From: a virus
IMG/VR virus record: IMGVR_UViG_3300027833_000078
Location: 1 to 46,964 of that record
DNA length: 46,964 bases
Direction: 5' to 3' (one strand)
Of this stretch, positions 28,601 to 34,518 are shown piece by piece. Made by a program: the position numbers and the translations under genes. Every line of letters begins with the position of its first letter. Positions within the stretch are counted from its first letter, which is position 1. Under the pieces are notes generated by a model. That model was not told the DNA's origin. It searched no databases and worked only from the letters and a program-made list of their open reading frames with translations.

Positions 28601-31561
28601 AGTAGGATGATTAGCACCTTTAAATGCTGTGTATAGTGAATTGTCATACACTGAGTTTATAACAACATTTTGTATTACGTCTGCTGCTGCAGATATACTT
28701 TGGAATCTTGGTGTTGCTTCGTTTGGAAAGTTTAGTCCGTCAAAGAATATTGATCCTTGTGCATGTAATACGTTAATGCTCTTGCCTTCACGCAAGTCTG
28801 TAGCAATAGCATCTATTAAACTGCCAATTGTTCTTCTATATCTATCTTGTGCGCTAGTATTCCAATCTAAACTATCATAACCAGTTAGGTTAGCATTTTC
28901 AGCATAAGTTATGTATGCTATATTTTCTTCAATAATAAACTGTTTGTTCTTTTCAATTAAAATAGCTGCATCAATATAATTACCCGGGTTAGTAATAGTT
29001 AAATTACCACCGTTGTCAACATTCTTGGGTATTGATGGATTGTAAAGATAATGTCTTCCAAAGAAGCCGTCTGTTTCACCAGACAATGGATTAACGTATG
29101 CTTCACCTTCTGTTGGTAAGTTAGGATCTGCTACACCAGTAATACTATCGTTTCCACCGGTAAGTCCGTCAAATTCTTTATCTCTATAAAAATATGAAGT
29201 AGCCCACGGTGATTGTGATACTTGAGGTTTTGGTCTAATAATAACTCGTCTAAATTCGTCACCAACTAACGAAACGTTAGCAGGTACTTTAATAGGATAG
29301 TCTTCAAAATATTGACCTGTTTCAATTTTAACAGTAATTTGTCTGTTATTAACAATATTACCCATTTCAAGTTGTTCACCAATAGTAAACTCTTGTGCTG
29401 AAAGAAGTTGTAGTTCGCCTAAGTCATTTGTCGAACCAGGATTATTAACATTGTCATCGCCTGGGAAGTATCTAATAATTTTACCAATGGCGCCACTTGT
29501 TTTACCTCTAATAACCTTACCAACTCTAAGGTCTCTGTTAGCAGGATCACCTTGATCAACTTTGCCCTGTGTTATACCGTTTACTGAGTTACTAAAAAAT
29601 AACTCGTATCTACTACCAGTTCTTTCTGTTGGAGCTGTAAATACACCGTCAGTAACAATATCACGCTGAACAGCTAAGTTTGCTGTAACACTACCTGCAT
29701 CGTCACTATCTGGTTGGTTAGCACCGTATGTAATTATATCTTGTGTATAGATTGTTTGTAAAGAGCTAAACGGAGTATTAACAACAACACTTGCTGTTAC
29801 AGTTCTTGCTCGTTCTATCAAGTGTGCGTATACGTCTTTTAATAAGCCGTTTTGTGATCTACCATACTCGTCGTTATAAAATTCAACACCAACTCTAACT
29901 GATAAGTTTTGTGCAAGTGTTCCTGCAACATGATCTAGTAATGCTGCTTTTATACCGTTACGCAAGTCTAATTCTAATGCTCTATTGTTAACAACTCTAT
30001 TTGTCCATGTAACATTAGTAGAACCTACTGTTGTAGTTGCTTTAGCTGTAATTTGTGCATCTTTCCATGCTTGAACTTCAGCAATAATATAATTTAAGTT
30101 TGACTCTACTAGTGTTTTAGTATTTGCTCTACTTCCTAATCCAGAACCTACAGCAAATCCTGTTTGTGTAACTTGTGAAAGTTCTACAACAGGCGGTTGA
30201 CCTTCAGTAACTTGACGTGAAGTAAATATATCCTGCATATACGGACCTGGTTCAAACGGCGATGCAATTTGTATTTGTTCTGCTTTACGTGCCGCCGCAC
30301 CAATTGTTCTATATGAGTATGCTAATGAACTACCTTCTTTGCCTGGAGGTGCTACACTTTGATCATCATTACCAACAACACTAACAAATATATTAGCACT
30401 TGATTCTGTTGACTGACTGTCAACATATAATTTTGTTACCGCTTGTAAATCTGTTAATCCTTGTGGAGTACCTGCGCCTGCAAGATCGCCTGGATGATCG
30501 TGTAATGTAAGTGGACCTTCCATTGTATCACCTTGTCTACGTGTGATAGCATCACGTGGTAGTACTTGGTGACTTAGGAAAAAGCCTTCAATGTCTATAT
30601 CATAAGCTGCATCAGTAATTGATAATGCAGCAGAGTCTGTAGTTGTTAAGTTATAACGTCTACTGTTTCTGTCTGTTAAGTCTTCTAGTAGTGCATCATT
30701 TTTATTTACAAAAAATCCTAGGTTATTAGAATCTAATACACCTATATAAACAGTATCACCATTTTGTATAGGTGTGTAAATAGGCAAGTTATTGTCATCA
30801 ACATCTATACTTGAAATAGTGTTGCCTGTTGAAGGATCTTGTCTTGACCAATTAAGCCCAGTTCCTGCAGTATTAAAAATAAATGCTGATCCATCTGAAC
30901 CTCGTGACAAACCGTGTGCAGGAACAAGTACAACACCTTGTGCGCCTACAATGTCTTGTACAGCATCAATATTTTTTGTATAAGCAATAGCATCAGTTGG
31001 TTCAGCTGGAACGTTGATTGTATCGCCTGGGTCTTGTCTAAGTATGTAATTTCTATCTGCAAACTTTTTATCAATTACAAGATCATCAGTAGTAAACGAA
31101 GTACCATGTACATTGTTAAAGTTATTAGCATCTGTTGTACTTGTGCCTACGTTAGCAATAGCAACGCCAGCTGCATTTAATGGTCCGCCAAGTACAGGCT
31201 TTGGATCTGATTGTACTGAAACAGCATTTAGTTTTAAAATTATTTTACCAGCTTCTGAAACACTTACACTAATTGTGTCAATCTCTGCAGGATTTTCATC
31301 ACTGTTTGAACCTAGTTTTCTTACTTCAATCCCAGTACCGTCTTGTTTTACTATTGGAAGGTAAGCATCGACACCGTCACCTTTAAATGGTGTTAAGCTA
31401 TCTGGTGTATCAGCAAGTAACGTAAAGGTAATTTGACCGCCTTTACCTACTACCGCATATATCTCTTGAAAGTTTTCGTTTACCTTACGAAACGACTCTC
31501 TAATACTATCACCGGTTCCGTCATTTCCTTCAATACCGATATCTACTTGTTGTCTTGCCAT
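22694..31561 (-). CDS. Giant virion structural/tail-fibre protein (2955 aa)
   Basis: The largest gene of the window. N-terminus: VDIGIEGNDGTGDSIRESF plus helix, the shared attachment-type module. Residues about 390-430 carry a YRTIGAAARKA start of a beta-helix-like region that continues to about 1100 with strand-turn patterns such as VPANVSLVGDEFRRVIIRP and ATILRNMTVQGHGG. Residues about 1910-2050 hold a block I recognise from giant marine T4-like structural proteins (DFLDIGTGSFNQTNYP, then STDQDGFFRVGRFFTVDQG, then GFKRGVVV). The last ~135 residues start with YADLAEMYSADTEYEVG, resembling C-terminal fibre domains that act as folding/cleavage modules (Peptidase_G2-like); this is tentative. 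GGAG lies 10 bases before the ATG. Confidence 0.85.
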   Translation of the reverse strand: MARQQVDIGIEGNDGTGDSIRESFRKVNENFQEIYAVVGKGGQITFTLLADTPDSLTPFKGDGVDAYLPIVKQDGTGIEVRKLGSNSDENPAEIDTISVSVSEAGKIILKLNAVSVQSDPKPVLGGPLNAAGVAIANVGTSTTDANNFNNVHGTSFTTDDLVIDKKFADRNYILRQDPGDTINVPAEPTDAIAYTKNIDAVQDIVGAQGVVLVPAHGLSRGSDGSAFIFNTAGTGLNWSRQDPSTGNTISSIDVDDNNLPIYTPIQNGDTVYIGVLDSNNLGFFVNKNDALLEDLTDRNSRRYNLTTTDSAALSITDAAYDIDIEGFFLSHQVLPRDAITRRQGDTMEGPLTLHDHPGDLAGAGTPQGLTDLQAVTKLYVDSQSTESSANIFVSVVGNDDQSVAPPGKEGSSLAYSYRTIGAAARKAEQIQIASPFEPGPYMQDIFTSRQVTEGQPPVVELSQVTQTGFAVGSGLGSRANTKTLVESNLNYIIAEVQAWKDAQITAKATTTVGSTNVTWTNRVVNNRALELDLRNGIKAALLDHVAGTLAQNLSVRVGVEFYNDEYGRSQNGLLKDVYAHLIERARTVTASVVVNTPFSSLQTIYTQDIITYGANQPDSDDAGSVTANLAVQRDIVTDGVFTAPTERTGSRYELFFSNSVNGITQGKVDQGDPANRDLRVGKVIRGKTSGAIGKIIRYFPGDDNVNNPGSTNDLGELQLLSAQEFTIGEQLEMGNIVNNRQITVKIETGQYFEDYPIKVPANVSLVGDEFRRVIIRPKPQVSQSPWATSYFYRDKEFDGLTGGNDSITGVADPNLPTEGEAYVNPLSGETDGFFGRHYLYNPSIPKNVDNGGNLTITNPGNYIDAAILIEKNKQFIIEENIAYITYAENANLTGYDSLDWNTSAQDRYRRTIGSLIDAIATDLREGKSINVLHAQGSIFFDGLNFPNEATPRFQSISAAADVIQNVVINSVYDNSLYTAFKGANHPTQYINANLTGGTTVAGNGNLLYDMFELVKWGNDSDPNDDWNPAKRSNQLDAFLMNDATILRNMTVQGHGGFMCVLDPTGQILTKSPYIQTGSSFSQSLNRQAFRGGMLVDAFCANTPVKVTSVEGNGYELLITADPGSGLSIRKPQTPAPFYINGIRYQVNDVTDYNDGGLLAPTARLILDSTSGPVSDVDATVNVGWDTIELPIPAGGFSVTLQTAGNRSQLGNDFTQVNDLGYGLVTINGGLSEMVSMFTYYCHTAYYAGNGGQIRSLNGSNANGVYGLVAEGSDPNEVPDDVVLKDDMTQSAKTFSAVTVIELDQNVTVAAGAAIANASSTPSASGVSVFASVGKKIYLSGTSGSWSNGMSVFVNTVDSGADVEEVDTTGYTNLDEQLSLHVYDLEHIPSNKGELDYYHDDGSTPLNRIARYELANIQKMNGILVDGYSIDNTEYTYNPTARTTNVNGIIGNNELEPVSESTQAKIVISKANKNGGIYSVDIFGTESGDHYKIGDTFTVVGTQLGGTSTANDATVTVTEINRSTINVDNGLQTGSIRRMSITGSINSIAGYTPDRDGQVYKLNFSTSSDSFDNDGLLDEIPINKPVDIRNNATHLFRDIESVGSLTIRPSTAVNFDDDPIDTYRSISFGVNNSAGNILEDDESLTGFDAGYDFVGLLVEDSYVATTGATLSVASSSTTLGNTQGDTTIAINLLTESKDIFRINNNFDTDAQYQNIPADDTGRDYTINYELPKVISWRGKKHIVYNYREVKIESGVHNVQSVFNESNTYAVVDIKEVSETSLTLNEKASWLRQNFFNLAERQVIVRQVGNTSATGKVKVKQTNEQILDLYDWSGVAFNTTGALEISIDAGGSYTTMTDLATGLINIVPTVVEVKETNITAVASGLSQPVTQGFGAGILLRAGLQDGAPAKITIQISTCRATGHDFLDIGTGSFNQTNYPNVILGFPAREATQTNEINERNKGRVFFVSTDQDGFFRVGRFFTVDQGTGTVTFAASIALSDVDGIGFKRGVVVTEFSTDSAMSDNANDSVPVESAVRGYVSRRLGYDQQGNAVTNPLGPSVLQQNGSVPLTGDLQANQNTILGIAPVDLALTAGTTAVNKDYVDSRSEGVKKFKTLRDVEISTGDANQVLGLTGTYSIYLDSNSIGSPNGFTIGKLLTNSAGTTNFGTITGTYDFYDNGLGDVTVIYFTKGPDIATLTEFNLNFSGSTLEGLKSAAPDVYARPDGGGAVDGNAKYINGPFQEIINIGEEPFNTGTPVSDIAFTTRRLINDDDAGNADPDRPTAYFDMQINDEVIINQDVNPTAAIVQSKLNMQEADTFVTAQTSLITIPATEVVLGETYTIVVQGSTNFETAFGASASTAGTVFTANASLPNVTGGGTVKRSQSNIVVKDLVDDNSYATNQAKLGLSAFDGANFKVTRGHVELKDNGIPKSKLEQIAADTVLGNSTSAEANVAEVAFTTVVDEGQGIQHTDFATTQATGVLTRTLETVGSETYLVVNDTTTGEVNAFVKTTAAGIIDAQGFALNNNTVLTQIGTGSTGILTLQSIQGGKSIQASGGDATTAAYTTVFGNLNIGDLKDPDGTDVGTDPDIFDRSTLHAAADTAFDTAQVNPAGTTVTPFVASQWTYTNFIEAQNEKGDTSAGIAIGAYSGKAVAGDVAIIVSNGTTQKAITFGMRDTTGNSTVDTLAITPEDDNSVNLGDANLKFKNGYFKDVVIDTSLTVGGVIIDSNDITSITTDTNLTLSANGTGKVYVNDDIEWTGTATGDITGNAGSVTNGVYTTGNQSIAGLKTFTGGVTIETTDTLTVRTISTGAAATTGTITGDWSLSSGSKLQSTYADLAEMYSADTEYEVGTVLVFGGDSEVTTTNIHLDHRVAGVVSAEPAFVMNQDCPGIATCIALQGRVPCKVIGKVAKGDLLVSSGLRGYAVVNNTPTVGTVIGKAVGTKDDAGEGIVEVVVGRT

Positions 31562-31562
31562 C

Positions 31563-31937
31563 TTATTTTAGCTCCAAAATTTGTATATTGTCTTCTATGT
31601 TATCATTAAAATTTACACTTACGCCGCAGCCGCATGCTGATTGTGCATTAGGATTATTGATAACAAATTGAGTTTGGAATACGTCTCTTGAATAGTCAAT
31701 TTCACTACCGAACAAATACATTAAACTGTGTGCGCTTACTACTAAGTTGCCTTCACCTGTATCTATTACTTCGTCGTGTTCCTCAACGCCTTCTTTCTCA
31801 ACCATATCCCATTCGTATTCAAAACCAGCACATCCACCGCCTTTAAGCCCTAAATGTACAGCAAACTTCTTTGGCTCTACATTACATAATTCATTTACTT
31901 TGCTTTTGGCACTCTCTGTGAGACTTAATACGAACAT
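31563..31937 (-). CDS. iscA: IscA/HesB-family iron-sulfur carrier-like protein (124 aa)
   Basis: A-type iron-sulfur carrier fold with the three family cysteines: Cys36 in KGGGCAGFEY and Cys102/Cys104 in SACGCG, close to the C-terminus. In bacteria these proteins bind Fe or an Fe-S cluster and pass it to client enzymes. The frame stays open upstream to an ATG at 32036, but that would lie beyond the late promoter; the ATG at 31937 has AGGAG at the right distance, sits 13 bases after the expected transcription start and gives the normal family length. It is the first gene of the late transcript that continues into the 2955-aa structural gene. HesB/IscA-like genes are known in marine T4-like phages. 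Confidence 0.88.
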   Translation of the reverse strand: MFVLSLTESAKSKVNELCNVEPKKFAVHLGLKGGGCAGFEYEWDMVEKEGVEEHDEVIDTGEGNLVVSAHSLMYLFGSEIDYSRDVFQTQFVINNPNAQSACGCGVSVNFNDNIEDNIQILELK

Positions 31938-31956
31938 CCATAACTCCTGTTTAATA

Positions 31957-31964
31957 TATTTATC
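31957..31964 (-). promoter_or_regulatory. Late promoter GATAAATA for iscA and the giant fibre gene
   Basis: GATAAATA on the minus strand; expected start near 31951, 13 bases before the iscA ATG, with AGGAG in the leader. It is divergent from the box at 31988-31995, with 23 bases between the two boxes. Confidence 0.75.
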
Positions 31965-31987
31965 GAATCGTTTTATAATCCTAATGT

Positions 31988-31995
31988 AATAAATA
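31988..31995 (+). promoter_or_regulatory. Late promoter AATAAATA placed for a leaderless mRNA
   Basis: AATAAATA on the plus strand is followed by exactly five bases and then the ATG at 32001. By T4 late geometry (+1 six bases after the box) the A of the ATG is the first transcribed base. Confidence 0.6.
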
Positions 31996-32000
31996 TACTT

Positions 32001-32288
32001 ATGTTTATAAAGGAATTTGTAGTTCAAACCAGGCACGAGAGGCTCTCTAAGCTAGGTTTCTCACATTCTTACACACGTAGTAAAACATACGTATTGCTTC
32101 GTTGTGATAGTTGCGATGTTGAGTTTAATCGTCCAAGAGGTAAGATGGAGCCTAAACGGTTAAACAATAATTATTTTCATGTATGTAAAAATTGTGATGC
32201 AAAGAAATTTGCACAAAAAAAGGGAGTAGAACGCAAACAAGTTTGGAACATGAGTGCTAGTTCTGATCTCCCTATTAATAAACTTTAG
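32001..32288 (+). CDS. Small zinc-ribbon-like protein (95 aa)
   Basis: Two CxxC pairs, Cys35/Cys38 (RCDSCD) and Cys62/Cys65 (VCKNCDAKKFAQKKG), about 23 residues apart, suggest a zinc-ribbon or treble-clef fold as in small phage nucleic-acid-binding or HNH-related proteins; no HNH catalytic histidines are visible. Basic between the pairs. No other in-frame start exists upstream, and no Shine-Dalgarno precedes the ATG; the gene appears to be read from a leaderless late mRNA. It runs against the bulk of the neighbouring genes and overlaps the next gene tail-to-tail by 4 bases. Confidence 0.75.
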   Translation: MFIKEFVVQTRHERLSKLGFSHSYTRSKTYVLLRCDSCDVEFNRPRGKMEPKRLNNNYFHVCKNCDAKKFAQKKGVERKQVWNMSASSDLPINKL

Positions 32289-32536
32289 GCTATGTAGCTT
32301 GCATTAACATAGCAACAGCTAGGACCGTCTTCATGATCTAGTCCTTCTTTTGCATGTTCAAATACAGTTTTACACCAATCATCTCTGTCGTATGTGCTTA
32401 CAACATCAATAATTTGAATAATTTGGCCTGTTTCAACTTTAGTGATAGTAGCGTTGTGTAGTTCTTTAGTAACACCTTCAGATATTTCTCTAGTGTTATC
32501 AGATGTTTCTACAGTTAATGTATATTCTCTGGCCAT
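32285..32536 (-). CDS. Hypothetical protein (83 aa)
   Basis: An 83-residue acidic protein, beta-rich at the N-terminus (REYTLTVETSD) with two adjacent cysteines near the end (SCCYVNASY). No family recognised. It follows the small membrane-protein gene by 6 bases and is presumably expressed from the late promoter at 32883-32890. Its 3' end overlaps the convergent zinc-ribbon gene by 4 bases. Confidence 0.7.
   Translation of the reverse strand: MAREYTLTVETSDNTREISEGVTKELHNATITKVETGQIIQIIDVVSTYDRDDWCKTVFEHAKEGLDHEDGPSCCYVNASYIA
32289..32313. terminator. Possible hairpin just after convergent stops
   Basis: GCTATGT and ACATAGC form a 7-bp stem around an 11-base loop, starting one base after the plus-strand stop. 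No T-run follows, so it may be a weak or factor-dependent terminator or an mRNA 3'-end guard. It lies within the coding end of the 83-aa gene. Confidence 0.3.
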
Positions 32537-32542
32537 ATCTTA

Positions 32543-32707
32543 TTAGTCTTCTTTTTTCCAAATAGTCCATGCACCGTATGCTATTGCACCGTATGCTACT
32601 AAACTTGCAATTGGTTTAAAAATTAAAAATGCAATGCCTGCACCAATTAGTACAGCGCCATCGAGTGTTGTTCTTTCACTTAATCTTTTTATAATCCAGT
32701 TTTTCAT
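32543..32707 (-). CDS. Small membrane protein (54 aa)
   Basis: A 54-residue frame, MKNWIIKRLSERTTLDGAVL then a hydrophobic stretch to AYGAWTIW and a charged KKED end. Residues about 17-50 can form one long or two short membrane segments. The ATG overlaps the stop of the 51-aa gene (TAATG), which supports that both are real. Similar short membrane proteins are frequent in marine T4-like phages; role unknown (envelope or lysis-related is possible but unsupported). Confidence 0.65.
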   Translation of the reverse strand: MKNWIIKRLSERTTLDGAVLIGAGIAFLIFKPIASLVAYGAIAYGAWTIWKKED

Positions 32708-32862
32708 TAGTATCTATATCCTCCAGCTTTAACATTTTCTGTTGTTTTCATAGACTTCTTACTTTCAGGTAATTTGTCGTCCTTCTTAAGGTTGATAGGT
32801 TGGAAAGGTTTCTTATCAATTCTAAGCCCATCGATCTTTTTTAATTCTAATTTCTCTACCAT
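32707..32862 (-). CDS. Small Lys-rich hypothetical protein (51 aa)
   Basis: A 51-residue frame, MVEKLELKKIDGLRIDKKPF and ending KAGGYRY, about a quarter lysine, predicted largely disordered. AAGGAG lies 9 bases before the ATG, and a CATAAATA late promoter gives a leader of about 15 bases. The stop overlaps the ATG of the membrane-protein gene (TAATG). No family recognised; a minor virion or chaperone-type role would be a guess. Confidence 0.65.
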   Translation of the reverse strand: MVEKLELKKIDGLRIDKKPFQPINLKKDDKLPESKKSMKTTENVKAGGYRY

Positions 32863-32882
32863 AATTAGTCTCCTTGTTAACA

Positions 32883-32890
32883 TATTTATG
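32883..32890 (-). promoter_or_regulatory. Late promoter CATAAATA
   Basis: CATAAATA on the minus strand with normal spacing to AAGGAG and the ATG at 32862. It would serve the 51-, 54- and 83-aa genes. A weaker TGTAAATA on the opposite strand (32889-32896) could serve the 89-aa gene. Confidence 0.6.
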
Positions 32891-32929
32891 TAAATAATAG
32901 AGTTAATTTATTAATATGGAGAATAAACT

Positions 32930-33199
32930 ATGTTTAGTTGGTTACGAAATCTTTTTTCATCTGCAGAGCCAGTAGTAGAAACACCTATTGCAAAGCCTGA
33001 ACCTGTTAAGACAACACAAGCCAAAAAGCCTGCGGCGAAACCTGCAGCTAAGAAAGCGACTGTTAAGAAAGCAGACTTATCAAAATTAACCAAAGATAAA
33101 CTCGAAGCATTTGCTAAAGAGAATTTCAAGGTTGATATTGATAAAAGAAAGAAAAAAGCTGATTTAGTAGACGAAGTTCTTAAACTATCTAAGAAGTAG
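32930..33199 (+). CDS. Lys/Ala/Pro-rich protein with HeH/LEM-like C-terminus (89 aa)
   Basis: The N-terminus is short and hydrophobic (MFSWLRNLFSS). Residues about 20-47 are a Lys-Ala-Pro tract (AKKPAAKPAAKKATVKKA) like histone H1 tails. Residues 48-89 fit the HeH/LEM or Rho-N helix-extended-helix motif: LSKLTKDKLEAFAKENF, then KKKADLVDEVLKL. Such motifs sit in DNA- or RNA-binding and phage structural proteins. GGAGA precedes the ATG by about 7 bases. It is on the plus strand, divergent from the 51-aa gene, and overlaps the 98-aa gene tail-to-tail by 11 bases. A nucleic-acid-binding role is inferred. Confidence 0.75.
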   Translation: MFSWLRNLFSSAEPVVETPIAKPEPVKTTQAKKPAAKPAAKKATVKKADLSKLTKDKLEAFAKENFKVDIDKRKKKADLVDEVLKLSKK

Positions 33200-33207
33200 A
33201 GTTTAAG
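33179..33207. terminator. Inverted repeat across convergent gene ends
   Basis: CTTAAACT and AGTTTAAG form an 8-bp perfect stem around 13 bases, straddling the overlapping stops of the 89-aa and 98-aa genes. There is no T-run on either side. It is the strongest of three such elements at convergent junctions in this window. Confidence 0.35.
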
Positions 33208-33485
33208 GAATTTAGTCTTTCAATAGAAGATTCACAGCGAGCCAGTTTACGTTCTAAAACGTTAATTGCGCCTCGCTGTTTTCTTATCTGTTCTTCTAGA
33301 CTATTCACATAGCGTTGACTAGGTACTTGCTGTTCAGAGCCGTCTTCTGATACCATTACAAAATGATCAACACCTTGACCTTTAAGTCCACCCGCTACGC
33401 GGTTAGGATTTTTTGTTGATTCTTTTTTAGACGCTTTCGAGCTCTGGCTCTTGTTGCTGTACATTGTGTTTAAATAATTCACCAT
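33189..33485 (-). CDS. Hypothetical coiled-coil protein (98 aa)
   Basis: Residues 1-35 are Ser/Lys/Asn-rich and probably disordered; the middle (QGVDHFVMVSEDGSEQQV) looks like a short beta hairpin; residues 58-95 form a heptad-patterned helix (NSLEEQIRKQRGAINVLERKL). The start at 33485 is supported by GAGGAG 7 bases upstream and a consensus late promoter; the internal ATG at 33464 has no ribosome site. The gene begins inside the end of uvdE (59-base overlap), so a late gene is nested in an early one. Confidence 0.72.
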   Translation of the reverse strand: MVNYLNTMYSNKSQSSKASKKESTKNPNRVAGGLKGQGVDHFVMVSEDGSEQQVPSQRYVNSLEEQIRKQRGAINVLERKLARCESSIERLNSLNSTS

Positions 33486-34518
33486 GTGTTAACTCCTCTT
33501 TGTATTTATATAAGTCGATACTAGCAAGGTTCTTGCACTTGCTTTCGCACATGATATCTGCATAGTCTAAGAAGCTCAATGCCCACTCATTACAACTCTT
33601 GTTAGGATAGTAATCACTGTGCGCTCGTAGTTTTGCTTTCTTATAACCGTTTGCTAGTAGTTGTGGCATTTCGGGTTTTAATACATGATCAAAGCCTTCG
33701 GGCAAATGTTCGTTGCGACTGTATGAATAATGTATCACAGGTCGTTCGCCACGCCAGCTATCTATTACACGAGCAAATCTAGAGTCGGTGGGCCTAATGT
33801 ATTCACCCTCACGGCACCAGTGGTGGTGTATGTCAAGTACGAGAGCGCATGTGTCGACGAGCTCAAGTGAGTGTTCGATACCCCATTTGTTTTCGTCATT
33901 CTCGATCGTGATCGTGTTTCTCGCTTCTGGAGAAAGTCTGTGGTCGACTGCATGTTTGATACCGGCTGGACCTTGGCGACCGCTGATGTGTACATTGCAC
34001 TTAAAGTCTTGGAACTTCTTGCCGTATCCCATCCAGCGTATGACATCGGTGTGATATTCAAATTCTTCTATACTCCGTTCTACTATTTCTGGATTATCCG
34101 AAGCAAGGACCGTAAATTGGCCCGGGTGCATCGAGAGTCTAACATCGAGGGCTCTTGCTGTGTCTCCGACTTTTGCAAACTCTTTCTCACAGTACGCAAC
34201 CACATCAGTCTTACGCCAATAATAAGACCAATCACGCTGGGTATAAACAGGAAGTACATCACTACCGAGTCGGACCATTCTAAGTTGCGGAGGAAGACTT
34301 CCCACATATTCAATCAACCTTTTGTATGCGGCAATGTTATGGACCATAATGTCCCACAAGCGTTGCTCGGCTACATCAACAGTCTGTCTATTGAGCCATT
34401 GTACTGTTGTGCTACGAGTATTTAGCGGTCGCTGAATTTCTTCTAGTATCTTTTTCTTCTGTGTTTGATCGTGGTGCATGTACTTACATGCAAAGCCTAT
34501 ACGTTTAAGATTGTACAT
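33427..34518 (-). CDS. uvdE: UV-damage endonuclease, UvdE family (363 aa)
   Basis: TIM-barrel UV-damage endonuclease, which nicks DNA 5' of UV photoproducts using divalent metals. Family motifs in order: an N-terminal RIGFACKY, RLSMHPGQ (residues 127-134), a conserved His in the CNVHISG strand, TIENDE (204-209), DIHHHWC (229-235) and KLRAHSDYY (297-305). The start at 34518 is chosen because the alternative ATG at 34554 lies inside the -10 box and ahead of the expected transcription start (about 34546). Two hand-counted 60-base samples inside it are 48% and 50% G+C, against 32% in a structural gene and 40% in the ligase, hinting at separate ancestry. It overlaps the HAD gene by 14 bases. Confidence 0.9.
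   Translation of the reverse strand: MYNLKRIGFACKYMHHDQTQKKKILEEIQRPLNTRSTTVQWLNRQTVDVAEQRLWDIMVHNIAAYKRLIEYVGSLPPQLRMVRLGSDVLPVYTQRDWSYYWRKTDVVAYCEKEFAKVGDTARALDVRLSMHPGQFTVLASDNPEIVERSIEEFEYHTDVIRWMGYGKKFQDFKCNVHISGRQGPAGIKHAVDHRLSPEARNTITIENDENKWGIEHSLELVDTCALVLDIHHHWCREGEYIRPTDSRFARVIDSWRGERPVIHYSYSRNEHLPEGFDHVLKPEMPQLLANGYKKAKLRAHSDYYPNKSCNEWALSFLDYADIMCESKCKNLASIDLYKYKEELTHGELFKHNVQQQEPELESV
33503..33510 (-). promoter_or_regulatory. Consensus late promoter TATAAATA inside uvdE
   Basis: A perfect T4 late box on the minus strand, located in the coding 3' end of uvdE. It gives a leader of about 12 bases containing AGGAG for the 98-aa gene. Confidence 0.75.

Noticed and set aside
31938-32036. 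Upstream ATG at 32036 giving a 157-aa IscA-like protein
   Set aside because: It would start before the late promoter at 31957-31964, and the extra residues are Tyr/Lys-rich non-family sequence. The ATG at 31937 has AGGAG.
33871-34425. 184-codon plus-strand frame opposite uvdE
   Set aside because: uvdE has all family motifs in the other strand; the opposite frame has no recognisable features and reflects the higher G+C of uvdE.
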